From positions 1,612,001 through 1,676,000 of the forward strand of contig NZ_ATVJ01000001.1 of NCBI RefSeq assembly GCF_000420665.1: a DNA stretch of 64,000 nucleotides, in the 5' to 3' direction. The notes under the pieces were generated by a model. That model worked only from the letters and a program-made list of their open reading frames with translations. It made no database searches and was not told where the DNA came from. The position numbers and the translations under genes were made by a program. This document shows positions 1 to 9,141 of this stretch, in pieces (positions within the stretch are counted from its first letter, which is position 1; every line of letters starts with the position of its first letter). Origin of the DNA: Ponticaulis koreensis DSM 19734 (GTDB taxonomy: Bacteria > Pseudomonadota > Alphaproteobacteria > Caulobacterales > Hyphomonadaceae).

Positions 1-169
1 GCTGCGTAAAGGAAAATATAGTCTACACGCATGAAGTTGTTTTGTTTGAAACCGATGCGCGGGGGTGAGGGGCTTTCATCCCCATTTTGCGGGATTGAGG
101 TCAATCGCCATATTGACCATAGAACGCCCCTGTTAAAGAACGTGACCTGTTGATTCACGGAGGTTGGGG

Positions 170-1414
170 ATGACAACAGCTTCGGCGCCCGAATGGGTTT
201 CCACGTTGCCGCAATGGGCGCAGGACGGATACGCTTACATTGAAGGGCTTTGGTATGAGGGCGTGTTCGGCCTGTCATACGGGGAAGTACTGACGGCAAT
301 TGGCGTTATCTTGCTCTCCGTGATGATCCGCGGTTTGTTTGCGCGAACTATTGTGCGGGCGATCACACGCGCCGCTGCCGGAACAAAGACCAATCTTGAT
401 GATGCGCTGGTCACAACGATTTCTGCGCCGCTGAAACTCGTTCCGATCATTGTGGGTGTTTATATCGCGACACAGGTCGTTGATCTGCCTTCGACTGCGC
501 AAGCCATTGCGGACAACATCCTCCGTTCCATGGTGGCACTGTCTATCTTCTGGACGCTTAATCGCGCAGTCGGGGCGTTCTCATTTCTGTTTACAGGGCT
601 TCGCGAAACGCTTTCCGGGGCGATTGTCGACTGGCTCGTCAAGACGCTTCAGGTCCTGTTCCTGATCGTCGGCGCGGCGGCCGTTCTGGACATCTGGGGC
701 ATTCCGATTGGGCCGATCATTGCAGGCCTTGGCGTATTCGGCATTGCTGTCGGCCTTGGCGCTCAGGATTTGTTCCAGAACCTCATCGCGGGTATTCTGA
801 TCCTGACCGAGAAACGCTTCCAGCCAGGCGAATGGATCGCTGTCGATGGTGTGTGTGAGGGGACAGTCGAGAAGATCAACTTCCGCTCCACGCTGATCCG
901 CCGTTTCGACAAAAGCCCGATGTATGTGCCGAACTCGAAGCTATCCGATAATGCGGTGACCAACTTCTCACGCATGACCCACCGCCGTATCAAATGGATC
1001 GTTGGCGTCGAATACCGCACTACAGTGGAGCAATTGAAGTTCATCCGCGATGAAATCGAAGCCTTCCTCTGGGATAGTCCGGAGTTTGCCAAACCGCCTG
1101 CAACAGCGCTTTTCGTGCGTGTGGATACGTTTAATGCCAGCTCGATCGATTTCCTGATCTACACCTTCACGAACACGACCAACTGGGGTGAGTGGCTGGC
1201 GCTGAAAGAAAAGCTGGCGCTTGAGATTATGGACATCATCGAACGTGCGGGAACCGGCTTCGCCTTCCCAAGCCGCACTGTCTATATGCAACAGCAGGAC
1301 CCGCCGGAAATCATGTCGCCGCCAGAACTGTCAGAACGCGTCGAACGTGCGCGCGTTCAGAAAATCGCGCAGGGCAAAGCGCTGGGCATGGATATGGATG
1401 ACGATGGTGGTTAA
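170..1414 (+). CDS. MscS-family mechanosensitive ion channel
   Basis: Small-conductance mechanosensitive channel of the inner membrane, which releases solutes on hypo-osmotic shock. The N-terminal half has about five hydrophobic helices. The last is the glycine/alanine-rich pore helix (residues about 185-215, containing GLGVFGIAVGLGAQDLFQN), followed by the MscS beta domain with the PNS motif (MYVPNSKLSDNAV) and a soluble C-terminus. ATG at 170 was chosen because GGAGG lies six bases upstream; an in-frame TTG at 164 abuts that site. About 414 aa, longer than E. coli MscS, so a mid-size member with extra N-terminal helices. It converges on the DUF2336 gene across a short hairpin. Family is clear; gating properties are unknown. 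Confidence 0.93.
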   Translation: MTTASAPEWVSTLPQWAQDGYAYIEGLWYEGVFGLSYGEVLTAIGVILLSVMIRGLFARTIVRAITRAAAGTKTNLDDALVTTISAPLKLVPIIVGVYIATQVVDLPSTAQAIADNILRSMVALSIFWTLNRAVGAFSFLFTGLRETLSGAIVDWLVKTLQVLFLIVGAAAVLDIWGIPIGPIIAGLGVFGIAVGLGAQDLFQNLIAGILILTEKRFQPGEWIAVDGVCEGTVEKINFRSTLIRRFDKSPMYVPNSKLSDNAVTNFSRMTHRRIKWIVGVEYRTTVEQLKFIRDEIEAFLWDSPEFAKPPATALFVRVDTFNASSIDFLIYTFTNTTNWGEWLALKEKLALEIMDIIERAGTGFAFPSRTVYMQQQDPPEIMSPPELSERVERARVQKIAQGKALGMDMDDDGG

Positions 1415-1431
1415 TAACGCACGAGCGTCAG

Positions 1432-1455
1432 GAGGCAGCGATCAGGCTGCCTCTT
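1432..1455. terminator. Bidirectional hairpin terminator between convergent genes
   Basis: An 8-bp perfect stem (GAGGCAGC / GCTGCCTC) with a six-base loop, followed on the plus strand by TTCTT. It overlaps the last codons of the minus-strand gene. The T tract is short, so efficiency is uncertain. Confidence 0.5.
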
Positions 1456-2545
1456 CTTGCGAAGATGCGCCGCGGACTTTCCAGAAGCGGAGCGCGCGGG
1501 CAGCGGCTTGCGGGGAGACGTCGCGGTAAACAGCGGCATACTCTGTCACCATGTTCACGGCGTCTTTTTTGCCGGCCACATAAGCGGCAATCGTAGCAAA
1601 GCTTTGCAGCGGTGCATCCAGTGCTTTCATGACAAACGCGAGGCCATCAATGTCGCGCTTCATATAAATGCCGTGCGCGGCGGCATAGCTGATGCCTGAA
1701 ATCCGGTGCAGGGTTTCGCAGAAATTCGAAATCTCATTGGCCTGAATGAAGCGGTGCAGGTGACCGATGCCGAGGGCTTCACGTTTCTGGATGTTGTCCA
1801 GTTCGGCTTCGGCAAGCTTTTGTTCGCGGGACTGTTTGCCGAAATTCTTGCGAACGAGGCGGCGACTGCGAGCCAGTGCCGCGTCGAGTTCCTGTTCGGA
1901 AACGCCTTCAAAACGCTTCATAATTTCGCTGCGCAGATCGTTCTCAACCAGCATGACCAGCTCGTTGAGCAGGTCGAGTGGGACGTCATCACGGCCTACA
2001 AAGCTTTTTTGCAGAAGCGCAGACTTTTGCGCTTTGTCAGCGACCTTCTCCATCGATTCACGGCCGATCTGGGCCGAGCTGTTTTCGAGGAGGGATGCAA
2101 TGACCGCTTCAGTACCGTGATCGACGATCGCATCGGAGACTTTCTCGCTTACGCCTGCGCGCTTGGAGATCGCCATAATGTGTTCCTGCGTCCGCGAGGT
2201 CACGATTTCGATCAGATCTTCGTCCGAAAGAGCTGCCGAATGTTCGAGAACCGGACGAGCAACATTGATGTCATCGTCCATCGCGAATGTGCGAAGTGTG
2301 CTGTGCACGGGCGCTTTTGATTTTGTGAGCTTTTCTGCGAGTTCGGCTTTCACCGATGCCTGCATGTCTTTCACAACCGCGCCGACAACGTCATCGAACA
2401 GCATGCATTCTGCGTCACTACGCTCGCACGGATCGCCCAGAAAAAGGTCGGTAATCGAGCGTAGTAGCTCTCGACGTTTCTCGCTGGAGGACTCGCTTGC
2501 CAGATCTTTTAGTCTGGCAAATGCAGATACTGTGCTTGATGACAT
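1442..2545 (-). CDS. DUF2336 domain-containing protein
   Basis: A 367-aa all-alpha, HEAT-like soluble protein of the DUF2336 family, which is largely restricted to Alphaproteobacteria. The N-terminal part matches the family pattern (RRELLRSITDLFLG, then DVVGAVVKDMQ), as does the segment HSAALSDEDLIEIV. There is no signal peptide or membrane segment. Charged helices with repeated acidic/basic heptads suggest a scaffold or partner-binding role, but no enzymatic motif is visible. It is monocistronic; the ABC-F gene upstream is on the same strand about 110 bases away. Function unknown. Confidence 0.8.
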   Translation of the reverse strand: MSSSTVSAFARLKDLASESSSEKRRELLRSITDLFLGDPCERSDAECMLFDDVVGAVVKDMQASVKAELAEKLTKSKAPVHSTLRTFAMDDDINVARPVLEHSAALSDEDLIEIVTSRTQEHIMAISKRAGVSEKVSDAIVDHGTEAVIASLLENSSAQIGRESMEKVADKAQKSALLQKSFVGRDDVPLDLLNELVMLVENDLRSEIMKRFEGVSEQELDAALARSRRLVRKNFGKQSREQKLAEAELDNIQKREALGIGHLHRFIQANEISNFCETLHRISGISYAAAHGIYMKRDIDGLAFVMKALDAPLQSFATIAAYVAGKKDAVNMVTEYAAVYRDVSPQAAARALRFWKVRGASSQEEAA

Positions 2546-2656
2546 ACTTGACGCCCGTTCATCTTGTTATCGGATGAACACTACCCTCAGAGCGTTAACG
2601 AAGCGTCTGGCAATCTTTGTAAAATTGATCGGGTTCGCAGGAAAAGCTGGGGAAAA

Positions 2657-4495
2657 TCAACCTTCCAGTGATTCACGTTTTTCCTCGAGTTCCAGCCATT
2701 CCATTTCGACTTCTTCCAGCTCTTCACGGCTGGATTCAAGCTCCTCGCTGGCCTTCTGGAAACGGGTCGCATCCTTGCTGAAAAGGTTTGGATCAGCGAG
2801 TTCGGCTTCCAGATTTTCGATGCGGGTTTGCAGCTGTGGCATCAGCTTGTCGAGCTGTTCGAGGCGGTGCTTGTCTTTGAAGGACAGCTTGTTCTGTTGC
2901 TTGCCCGCAGTGGGCTTGTCGGATTTAGCTGAACTTTTGGAAGTCGCCTTATCCTTTGTTTTTGCGCCTTTAATTTCCTTCAACTGGCGAACGGCATCGC
3001 TATAACCGCCAGGTGTTTCGAGCCATTGGCCGTCACCCACCGGTGAGATGCAGGATGTGACGACGCCATCGAGGAAGGCCCGGTCGTGGCTCACCAGAAT
3101 GAGTGTGCCATCATATTCGGCGAGCATGTCCTCAAGGAGTTCAAGCGTCTCCATGTCGAGATCGTTTGTCGGCTCGTCGAGTACAAGCAGGTTGGATGGC
3201 TTGGCCAGCGCAATGGCGAGCAGAAGGCGGTTGCGCTCACCGCCCGACAACGCGGCAACCGGCTGGCGAAGCTGTTCGGACTTGAAGAGGAAGTCCTGCG
3301 CATATGAGGCGACATGCCGCGGCGTGCCGCGCACCACAATCTGGTCGCCGCCTTCCGGCGCGAGCGCCTGCCAGAGCGTGTCGCTCGGATCGAGACGGTC
3401 GCGCCCCTGATCGAGATAGGCAATCTCCAGATTGGTGCCGAGTTTTACAGAACCGGTATCCGGCTCCAGCTCGCCGAGCAGCAGCTTGATCAGCGTTGAT
3501 TTGCCGGCACCATTCGGGCCGATAAGGCCAAGCCGGTCGCCGCGCTGGACGCGGATTGAGAGGTTCTGCACCACCGGCAGTTCACCAGCCGGTGTCTGGA
3601 AGGTTTTTGAAATGCCGCGTGCTTCAATCACGCGTTTGCCAGAGCCTTCAGCCGTTTCCAGTACCATGTCGGACGTGGCGCGGATTTCGTTCAGGCTGGA
3701 TTTTCGCGAGACCCGTTCTGCGCGCATGTCCAACACTTTACGAAGGCGGCCCATATTGCGTTTGCGGCGGGCGGTGACGCCGCGCTCCATCCAACGCTGT
3801 TCGGCTTTTAATTGGGTGTTCAGACGGTCGAGTGCTTTTTCTTCTTCGGCTTCGACTTCATTCGCCCAGGCGTCGAACTCTTTAAAGCCGCGATTGTAGG
3901 AGCGCACTTTGCCCTGACGCAGCCAGTAACAAGAGGTTGAAATCTGTTCGAGGAAGCGTCGGTCGTGGCTTACCATGAGAAGTGCGCCGCGGAAGCTGGC
4001 TAGACGGCCTTCAAGCTGTTCAATTGCTGGAATGTCGAGATGGTTGGTCGGCTCGTCCAGAAGCAGAATATCAGGATCTGCCGCAAAGGCGCGCGCCAGA
4101 GCGGCGCGACGCTTCTGGCCGCCAGATAGCTTTGCCGGGTCTGATTCCGGATCAAGGCCGAGCGTCATGAGTTCGGCTTCGGCAACGTGTCGGTCATCTG
4201 CTGAAATCGCAGGCAAATCGCCTACTGCGTAATCAATCAGCTTATCAAAGCCGGAGAGGTCCGGTTCCTGCGCAAGATAGACGGCGCGCACGCCGGGCTG
4301 TCGCCAGACATCACCTTCATCGGGCTCGATCACACCTGCGATGATCTTCATCAGCGTGGATTTACCAGCGCCATTGCGTCCGACTAGGACGGCGCGTTCA
4401 TTCGGACCGATAGAGAGCGAGACGCCTTCGAAAACGGGTTTGCCCCCCCAGGTGAGGCGAATGTCATTAAGTGAAAGAACGGGAGGTGCTGCCAT
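2657..4495 (-). CDS. uup: ABC-F family ATPase, Uup-like
   Basis: Soluble tandem ABC ATPase of the ABC-F class, which acts on ribosomes or DNA intermediates rather than in transport. Two ATP-binding cassettes are visible: Walker A GRNGAGKST then signature LSGGQ in the first, and GPNGAGKST then LSGGE in the second. Both have DEPTN Walker B regions (LLLDEPTNHLD and LVLDEPTNDLD). After residue about 520 comes a Lys/Ser linker and a Glu-rich coiled coil to the end, the hallmark of the Uup subgroup. ATG at 4495 gives 612 aa; an upstream in-frame start would overlap the divergent aminotransferase gene. Uup versus another ABC-F subgroup rests on the C-terminal coiled coil. Confidence 0.88.
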   Translation of the reverse strand: MAAPPVLSLNDIRLTWGGKPVFEGVSLSIGPNERAVLVGRNGAGKSTLMKIIAGVIEPDEGDVWRQPGVRAVYLAQEPDLSGFDKLIDYAVGDLPAISADDRHVAEAELMTLGLDPESDPAKLSGGQKRRAALARAFAADPDILLLDEPTNHLDIPAIEQLEGRLASFRGALLMVSHDRRFLEQISTSCYWLRQGKVRSYNRGFKEFDAWANEVEAEEEKALDRLNTQLKAEQRWMERGVTARRKRNMGRLRKVLDMRAERVSRKSSLNEIRATSDMVLETAEGSGKRVIEARGISKTFQTPAGELPVVQNLSIRVQRGDRLGLIGPNGAGKSTLIKLLLGELEPDTGSVKLGTNLEIAYLDQGRDRLDPSDTLWQALAPEGGDQIVVRGTPRHVASYAQDFLFKSEQLRQPVAALSGGERNRLLLAIALAKPSNLLVLDEPTNDLDMETLELLEDMLAEYDGTLILVSHDRAFLDGVVTSCISPVGDGQWLETPGGYSDAVRQLKEIKGAKTKDKATSKSSAKSDKPTAGKQQNKLSFKDKHRLEQLDKLMPQLQTRIENLEAELADPNLFSKDATRFQKASEELESSREELEEVEMEWLELEEKRESLEG

Positions 4496-4578
4496 GGGCG
4501 CTATTTCGTTGGTCGTGCCCGTTTTGGCAAGGGAAGAAAGCGTGTACTGAGGAATAAGGGCAGAGAAGGGGCTCAGAT

Positions 4579-5730
4579 ATGCCGGTAATCCCATCCCAGC
4601 GCGCGCTTTTCGATATTCCCGAGGATGTCGCTTACTTCAATTGCGCCTATCAGGGGCCGCAGCTGAAGGCCTCCAGCGCAGCGATGATTGAAGGTCTGCG
4701 TCATAAAGAACGCCCATGGGAGGTCGCGCCAACCGATTTCTTCTCTCAGCCCGAGCAGCTGCGCGAATTGCTCGGTAAGATTACGGATACAAAAGCTGAC
4801 AATTTCGCACTTATGCCGTCTGCCAGTTATGGGCTGGCGACAGCCGCGCAGGCTTTGTCGCCGCATCTGAAGCCGGGCGATGAAATCCTCATGATCGCCG
4901 AGACGTTTCCGTCCACATATCTTACCTGGAAGCGGGTGAGTGAGGAAACCGGCGCAAGCATAAAGACGGTGGAAACGCCTACCGATCATGACTGGACAAG
5001 CGCAATACTGGACGCCATGACGCCGGCTACGAAGCTCGTGTCGCTGCCGCATTGCCACTGGGCCACGGGCGCAATGATTGATGTCGTGACAGTCTCTGAG
5101 GCGGCGCGCGCTCAGGGTGCATTTCAGGTGTATGATCTGACCCAGTCAATGACGGCTATTCCATTTGATTTTGGCCGCGTGAAGCCGGATTTCGTGGCGA
5201 CGGCGGGCTATAAATGGATGCTGTTTCCGTATGCTTTGAGTTCTCTCTATGTCGATCCGAAATGGCATAAAGCGCGCCCGCTGGAAGAAACATGGATGAA
5301 CCGTGAAGGCGCACACATTTTCGAGAAGCTTGCAGAATACTCTTCAACCTATCAGCAGGGTGCGCGGCGGTTCGATATGGGCGAAAAGTCTTTACCCGCG
5401 CTCATACCGGGCGGCATCGCCGCGCTCGAACAGATCGCCGATTGGGGAATCGGGAATATTTCTGAAACTCTCAACACGCTAAACACGCAGATTGTATCTT
5501 TGCTTGAAGACGTTGGGCTGACACCGGTCGAAACGAGATTTCGCGCGCCGAATATATTGGGTGCGAGTTCACCGGACGGTCTGCCAGATGATCTCTTGCC
5601 AGCTTTGGCGGATGAGAAGATTTTCATCAGCAGGCGGGGCAATTCGCTGAGGTTTGCGCCGTATCTCCATATAACCGAGCACGATATGGAGCGGCTGGCG
5701 TCCGGCCTGCGCAAAGCGTTCAAAATTTAG
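4579..5730 (+). CDS. Class V aminotransferase-fold PLP enzyme
   Basis: Pyridoxal-phosphate enzyme of fold type I, class V (cysteine desulfurase/kynureninase/isopenicillin-epimerase-like superfamily), 383 aa. The Schiff-base lysine is K212 in the segment TAGYKWML and the PLP-contacting aspartate is D186 in VYDLTQS. A His-rich patch (SLPHCHWATGA) precedes it, as in the family. There is no SufS-type active-site cysteine loop near the end, so a cysteine desulfurase role is not supported. It is divergent from the ABC-F gene and stands alone. Substrate not predictable from sequence. Confidence 0.85.
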   Translation: MPVIPSQRALFDIPEDVAYFNCAYQGPQLKASSAAMIEGLRHKERPWEVAPTDFFSQPEQLRELLGKITDTKADNFALMPSASYGLATAAQALSPHLKPGDEILMIAETFPSTYLTWKRVSEETGASIKTVETPTDHDWTSAILDAMTPATKLVSLPHCHWATGAMIDVVTVSEAARAQGAFQVYDLTQSMTAIPFDFGRVKPDFVATAGYKWMLFPYALSSLYVDPKWHKARPLEETWMNREGAHIFEKLAEYSSTYQQGARRFDMGEKSLPALIPGGIAALEQIADWGIGNISETLNTLNTQIVSLLEDVGLTPVETRFRAPNILGASSPDGLPDDLLPALADEKIFISRRGNSLRFAPYLHITEHDMERLASGLRKAFKI

Positions 5731-5870
5731 AGGTCCTGTTTTCTTAGTGCTGCTTATAGGCACCCGCGGGAACGTACTTGTGGGTGCGGCGTCGTGAAAC
5801 ATATCCTTTATCAGACCAGAAATGCCGGTCCTTCCAGGGGCAGTGAAGGTCAGGCTGAAAGGATGAGAAT

Positions 5871-6737
5871 ATGACCAAGAGTTTCGTACAGATCATGCGC
5901 GCCCCGCAAAGCCATTGGGTCGGCGACGGGTTCCGCGTACGCTCTCTTTTCAACTATAATGGCGATACAGCTGCGATCAGCCCGTTCCTCATGCTGGACT
6001 ATGGCGATCCGCATTTCTTTGCGCCAAATGATACCGGGCGTCCCCGTGGCGTGGGGCAGCACCCACACCGCGGGTTCGAGACCGTAACCATCGTTTATGA
6101 TGGTGAGGTCAGCCACCGCGATTCACATGGCGGTGGCGGCACGATTGGACCGGGTGATGTGCAATGGATGACGGCAGGTGCTGGTGTGATCCATGAGGAG
6201 TTTCACTCTCAGGCCTATTCCGAAAAGGGCGGGCCATTCCGTATGTGTCAGCTTTGGGTGAATCTGCCGAAGAAGGACAAGATGGTCCATCCGCGCTATC
6301 AGGCGATCCTTGATGCCGAAATTCCGGTAGTGGATTTTGATGGTGGTAAGGCGCGCCTCATTGCGGGTGAACTGGATGGCGTTAAAGGCGCTGCATCGAC
6401 CTTCACGCCGATGAACATCTGGGATGTGAAGCTCTCCCGCGCTGGCGAGATGACGCTGAATATTCCCGATGGCCACAACACCATGCTGGTCGTCATGTCC
6501 GGCCACATTGATGCGGGCGGGTATCGCGTGAATGCCGGTGAGGCCGCGCGTTATTCTGTAGAGGGTGAGGGCGCGACCTTCACCGCTGGTGAGAATACGG
6601 TTCTGCTGGTGCTGACTGGTGAGCCGATTGACGAGCCTGTGGTCGGTCATGGCCCGTTCGTCATGAACACCGTTCAGGAAATCCATCAGGCGTTTGCCGA
6701 TTTCCAGTCCGGCCGATTTGGCGGCATTCCTGACTAA
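5871..6737 (+). CDS. Pirin family protein
   Basis: Bicupin of the pirin family, 288 aa, cytoplasmic. The metal-binding residues of the N-terminal cupin are visible: H64 and H66 in HPHRGFET, H108 and E110 in VIHEEFH. Pirins include quercetin-2,3-dioxygenases and redox-linked regulators. The C-terminal half is a degenerate second cupin, as expected. AAGGA lies eight bases before the ATG. A strong terminator follows, so it is a single-gene unit. Enzymatic substrate unknown. Confidence 0.92.
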   Translation: MTKSFVQIMRAPQSHWVGDGFRVRSLFNYNGDTAAISPFLMLDYGDPHFFAPNDTGRPRGVGQHPHRGFETVTIVYDGEVSHRDSHGGGGTIGPGDVQWMTAGAGVIHEEFHSQAYSEKGGPFRMCQLWVNLPKKDKMVHPRYQAILDAEIPVVDFDGGKARLIAGELDGVKGAASTFTPMNIWDVKLSRAGEMTLNIPDGHNTMLVVMSGHIDAGGYRVNAGEAARYSVEGEGATFTAGENTVLLVLTGEPIDEPVVGHGPFVMNTVQEIHQAFADFQSGRFGGIPD

Positions 6738-6762
6738 GCACGAAGAAACGTGCACATTGAAG

Positions 6763-6793
6763 AACGCCCCGACCAAACGGCCGGGGCGTTTTT
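6763..6793. terminator. Rho-independent terminator after pirin
   Basis: A GC-rich stem (CGCCCCG pairing with CGGGGCG, plus two more base pairs across a mismatch) with an AAAC loop, followed by TTTTT on the plus strand. It sits between the convergent pirin and TonB-receptor genes and probably works in both directions. Confidence 0.85.
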
Positions 6794-6799
6794 GTATGT

Positions 6800-8971
6800 T
6801 TAGTAGCTTACATTCACCGAGAGCCAGAGGCGGCGCGGTTCCTGATTGATCGCATACTCGTTGGAATAAGCCTGCGAGCCACGGCTTGTATAAGGCATGT
6901 ACTGGATGAAATCCTCATCGAGCAGGTTATCTATCGTCGCATTGAACGTGACGTGGTCGTTCGCGCGCCAGCCGCCGCCAAGATTGAACAGGACATAGCT
7001 TGAATAGTCTCCGAGCTGATCCTGAGCTTCACCTGCGCCGCGATAACGTTCTGATGCATATTCACCGCGGATCCAGAGATTGATGTCCGAGGTGACATCC
7101 CAGTTTACACGCGAGTTCAGCTGGTGCTGTGGCACGTTGACGAGTGGCTCACCAACGCTCGGGCCGCTTTTCTGCTCGCTGTCCTGGTAGGTGTAGTTGA
7201 GCGAGATGGTGACGTCTTCAAAGGCCTGACGCAGGGACGCTTCGACGCCGCGCGTTTCAGCCTCATCGACGTTGATGGACTGAGAGAAGGTCGCGGGCCG
7301 TGGCCAGAAACCGTAATCAACACAGGAATCGGACGCCGGCAGGGCATTGTATTCTGCTTCTGTCAGCGCATAGGCGCAGTTGATGAGTTCCGGGCCGTCG
7401 GCAATCTTATCTTCAAACGTGTTCTGGAACACGGTGAGATTACCTGTAAGGCCACGGCCATCTGTGAAGTAAACGCCTGCCTCATAGGTCGTGCTTGTTT
7501 CCGGCTGTAGTGTCGGAGTGCCGAGTACAGGGATGGTGCCCTGACCACGGAAGCCGATAATGCCGGACGCAATCTGCTCAAGACGCGGCGTTTTAAAGCC
7601 TCGGCTGACGCCGCCCTTCAGAGTCAGATAGTCGTTTGCAGTCCATACGAGGTAGGCGCGTGGAGAAAAGTGCTCTCCGAATGTGCTGTGATTGTCATAC
7701 CGGCCGCCAACGGTCAGCGCGATATCGTCAATGATGCGCCATTCGTTTTCCGCGAACAGAGCCCATTGCTCATGGCTGAAGGGTTCGGCTGCGACGCCAT
7801 CAACCATCTCTGCATCCCAGAACTGCCCGCCTATTGTGAATGTGTGCTGGCCAATCGTCCGGTAGAAGCGGCCATTATAAATGGTGTTAGTCGCTTCCAG
7901 ATCGCGCGGGTCGCCAGCAAGGCGGTTCGTGCCATCAACATCGGACGGCAGAACGCGGCCGAGTGTTTCTGTCGTGTTGCGTGTAATGTCCGCATCGAGC
8001 ACGCCGTCCAGGATTTCACCTGTATAGGCCAGCACAAACTGTTCACGGTTGAACTGAAGCTCGTCGGCATAGCCGCGCGTACCGAGTGTGCCGAGCTGGC
8101 CTTGCGAGTTGTCGAACGATTGTTCGTTGATATCAGCGTCGAACCAGATGCGGTGATTATCGTTCGGGGTATAGGTGAGGCGCCCGCCTGCGGACCAGAT
8201 CGTGCCTTCTACAGGGGAAGGGCCACGGCGTGACACTTCAATCGGGTCACCGTTTACGTCCGTGTATATCAATTCGGAAGCTTCTCGTTCGAAATAGCGC
8301 CCACGAACGGCAAAGGCGAGCTGACCCGGCACGATAGGGCCATCGGCGTAAAGCGTGGTGTTATAGCTGTTCCCGAAATCATTATCGCCCTGCAGCGTCG
8401 CGTCTAAGCCAAGATCAATGCCGAAGTCTTCGTCAGGCGTACGTGTGATGATGTTCACCACGCCGCCCATCGCATCAGACCCGTAAAGCGTAGACATTGG
8501 GCCGCGCACGACCTCGATACGCTCGGTTGCTGATACGGGCGGAATGAAGTTTGCGGATGTGTCGCCAAAGCCGTTTGGCGTGACATTGCCAGCAGCGTTC
8601 TGACGACGACCGTCGACCAGTACCAGAGTATAATCACTCGGCATGCCGCGAATGGTGATGCTCTGGCCACCGGTTTTGCCAACGCCATTGCCGATATCGA
8701 CGCCAGGCACATTGCGGAGTGCTTCTGCGAGGCTGTTCACGCGCTGCTGTTCCAGCTCTTCGGCGGGAAGCAGGGTGATGCTGGCGGGTGCGTCTACGAT
8801 GTTTTGCTGGAAGCCCGCCGCCGTGACCACGATGTCGTCCAGCATACGCTCTTCAGTGTCTCCGTAAGCCGGTTCGATCGGGTCGGCATCGTCAGCCTGT
8901 GCTGCAAGTCCCTGCGCGACGGCGAGCCCGATTGCCATTGCGCTGATGCATCGCAGAAATCCGTTTTTCAT
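6800..8971 (-). CDS. TonB-dependent outer-membrane receptor (siderophore/iron type)
   Basis: A 723-aa outer-membrane ligand-gated transporter energised by TonB-ExbBD. It has a signal peptide ending near AQGLAAQA, then a TonB-box-like segment (DDIVVTAAG). The plug domain contains ALRNVPGVDIG, TIRGMPSDYTLVLVDG and RIEVVRGPMSTLYGSDAMGGVVNIIT. The beta-barrel ends with an aromatic residue (SVNVSY), as required for BAM insertion. The plug is closest to the FepA/CirA/IroN-type receptors that take up catecholate siderophores. Two Fur-like palindromes lie directly upstream, supporting iron-repressed expression. Exact ligand unknown. Confidence 0.9.
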   Translation of the reverse strand: MKNGFLRCISAMAIGLAVAQGLAAQADDADPIEPAYGDTEERMLDDIVVTAAGFQQNIVDAPASITLLPAEELEQQRVNSLAEALRNVPGVDIGNGVGKTGGQSITIRGMPSDYTLVLVDGRRQNAAGNVTPNGFGDTSANFIPPVSATERIEVVRGPMSTLYGSDAMGGVVNIITRTPDEDFGIDLGLDATLQGDNDFGNSYNTTLYADGPIVPGQLAFAVRGRYFEREASELIYTDVNGDPIEVSRRGPSPVEGTIWSAGGRLTYTPNDNHRIWFDADINEQSFDNSQGQLGTLGTRGYADELQFNREQFVLAYTGEILDGVLDADITRNTTETLGRVLPSDVDGTNRLAGDPRDLEATNTIYNGRFYRTIGQHTFTIGGQFWDAEMVDGVAAEPFSHEQWALFAENEWRIIDDIALTVGGRYDNHSTFGEHFSPRAYLVWTANDYLTLKGGVSRGFKTPRLEQIASGIIGFRGQGTIPVLGTPTLQPETSTTYEAGVYFTDGRGLTGNLTVFQNTFEDKIADGPELINCAYALTEAEYNALPASDSCVDYGFWPRPATFSQSINVDEAETRGVEASLRQAFEDVTISLNYTYQDSEQKSGPSVGEPLVNVPQHQLNSRVNWDVTSDINLWIRGEYASERYRGAGEAQDQLGDYSSYVLFNLGGGWRANDHVTFNATIDNLLDEDFIQYMPYTSRGSQAYSNEYAINQEPRRLWLSVNVSY

Positions 8972-8986
8972 AACTACCCCTAGTAT

Positions 8987-9001
8987 TGCGAATAATTCTC
9001 A
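8987..9001 (-). promoter_or_regulatory. Fur-box-like site upstream of TonB receptor
   Basis: On the minus strand this reads TGAGAATTATTCGCA, a 7-1-7 inverted repeat matching 11 of 14 arm positions of the classical Fur consensus (TGATAAT-N-ATTATCA). It lies 16-30 bases upstream of the receptor start codon, where a repressor would block transcription. Confidence 0.6.
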
Positions 9002-9025
9002 TTTGCGTAACTGCGGGGTAATGCT

Positions 9026-9044
9026 CTTGCAAATCATTTGCAAG
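9026..9044. promoter_or_regulatory. Perfect 19-bp palindrome, second Fur-like operator
   Basis: CTTGCAAAT-C-ATTTGCAAG is a perfect 9-1-9 inverted repeat. Its core (TGCAAATCATTTGCA) matches the Fur 7-1-7 pattern at 10 of 14 arm positions. It lies between the divergent receptor and YoaK-family genes and could control either. The regulator's identity is an inference. Confidence 0.5.
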
Positions 9045-9141
9045 TGAGTCGGGGTAGATTTCTCAAAATAATTTCATGGGGGAGGTGTGCGCGGCGTCGC
9101 TGGTGTTTGAAAGGCAGGAATAATGGTATGCGTTTTAAGCA

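Noticed and set aside
1-169. Terminator or gene end at the window start
   Set aside because: Only a weak imperfect G/C hairpin around 60-90 and no reading frame; nothing supportable.
5748-5800. GCACCC/GGGTGC inverted repeat after the aminotransferase gene
   Set aside because: Only six base pairs, a long loop and no T tract; too weak to call a terminator.
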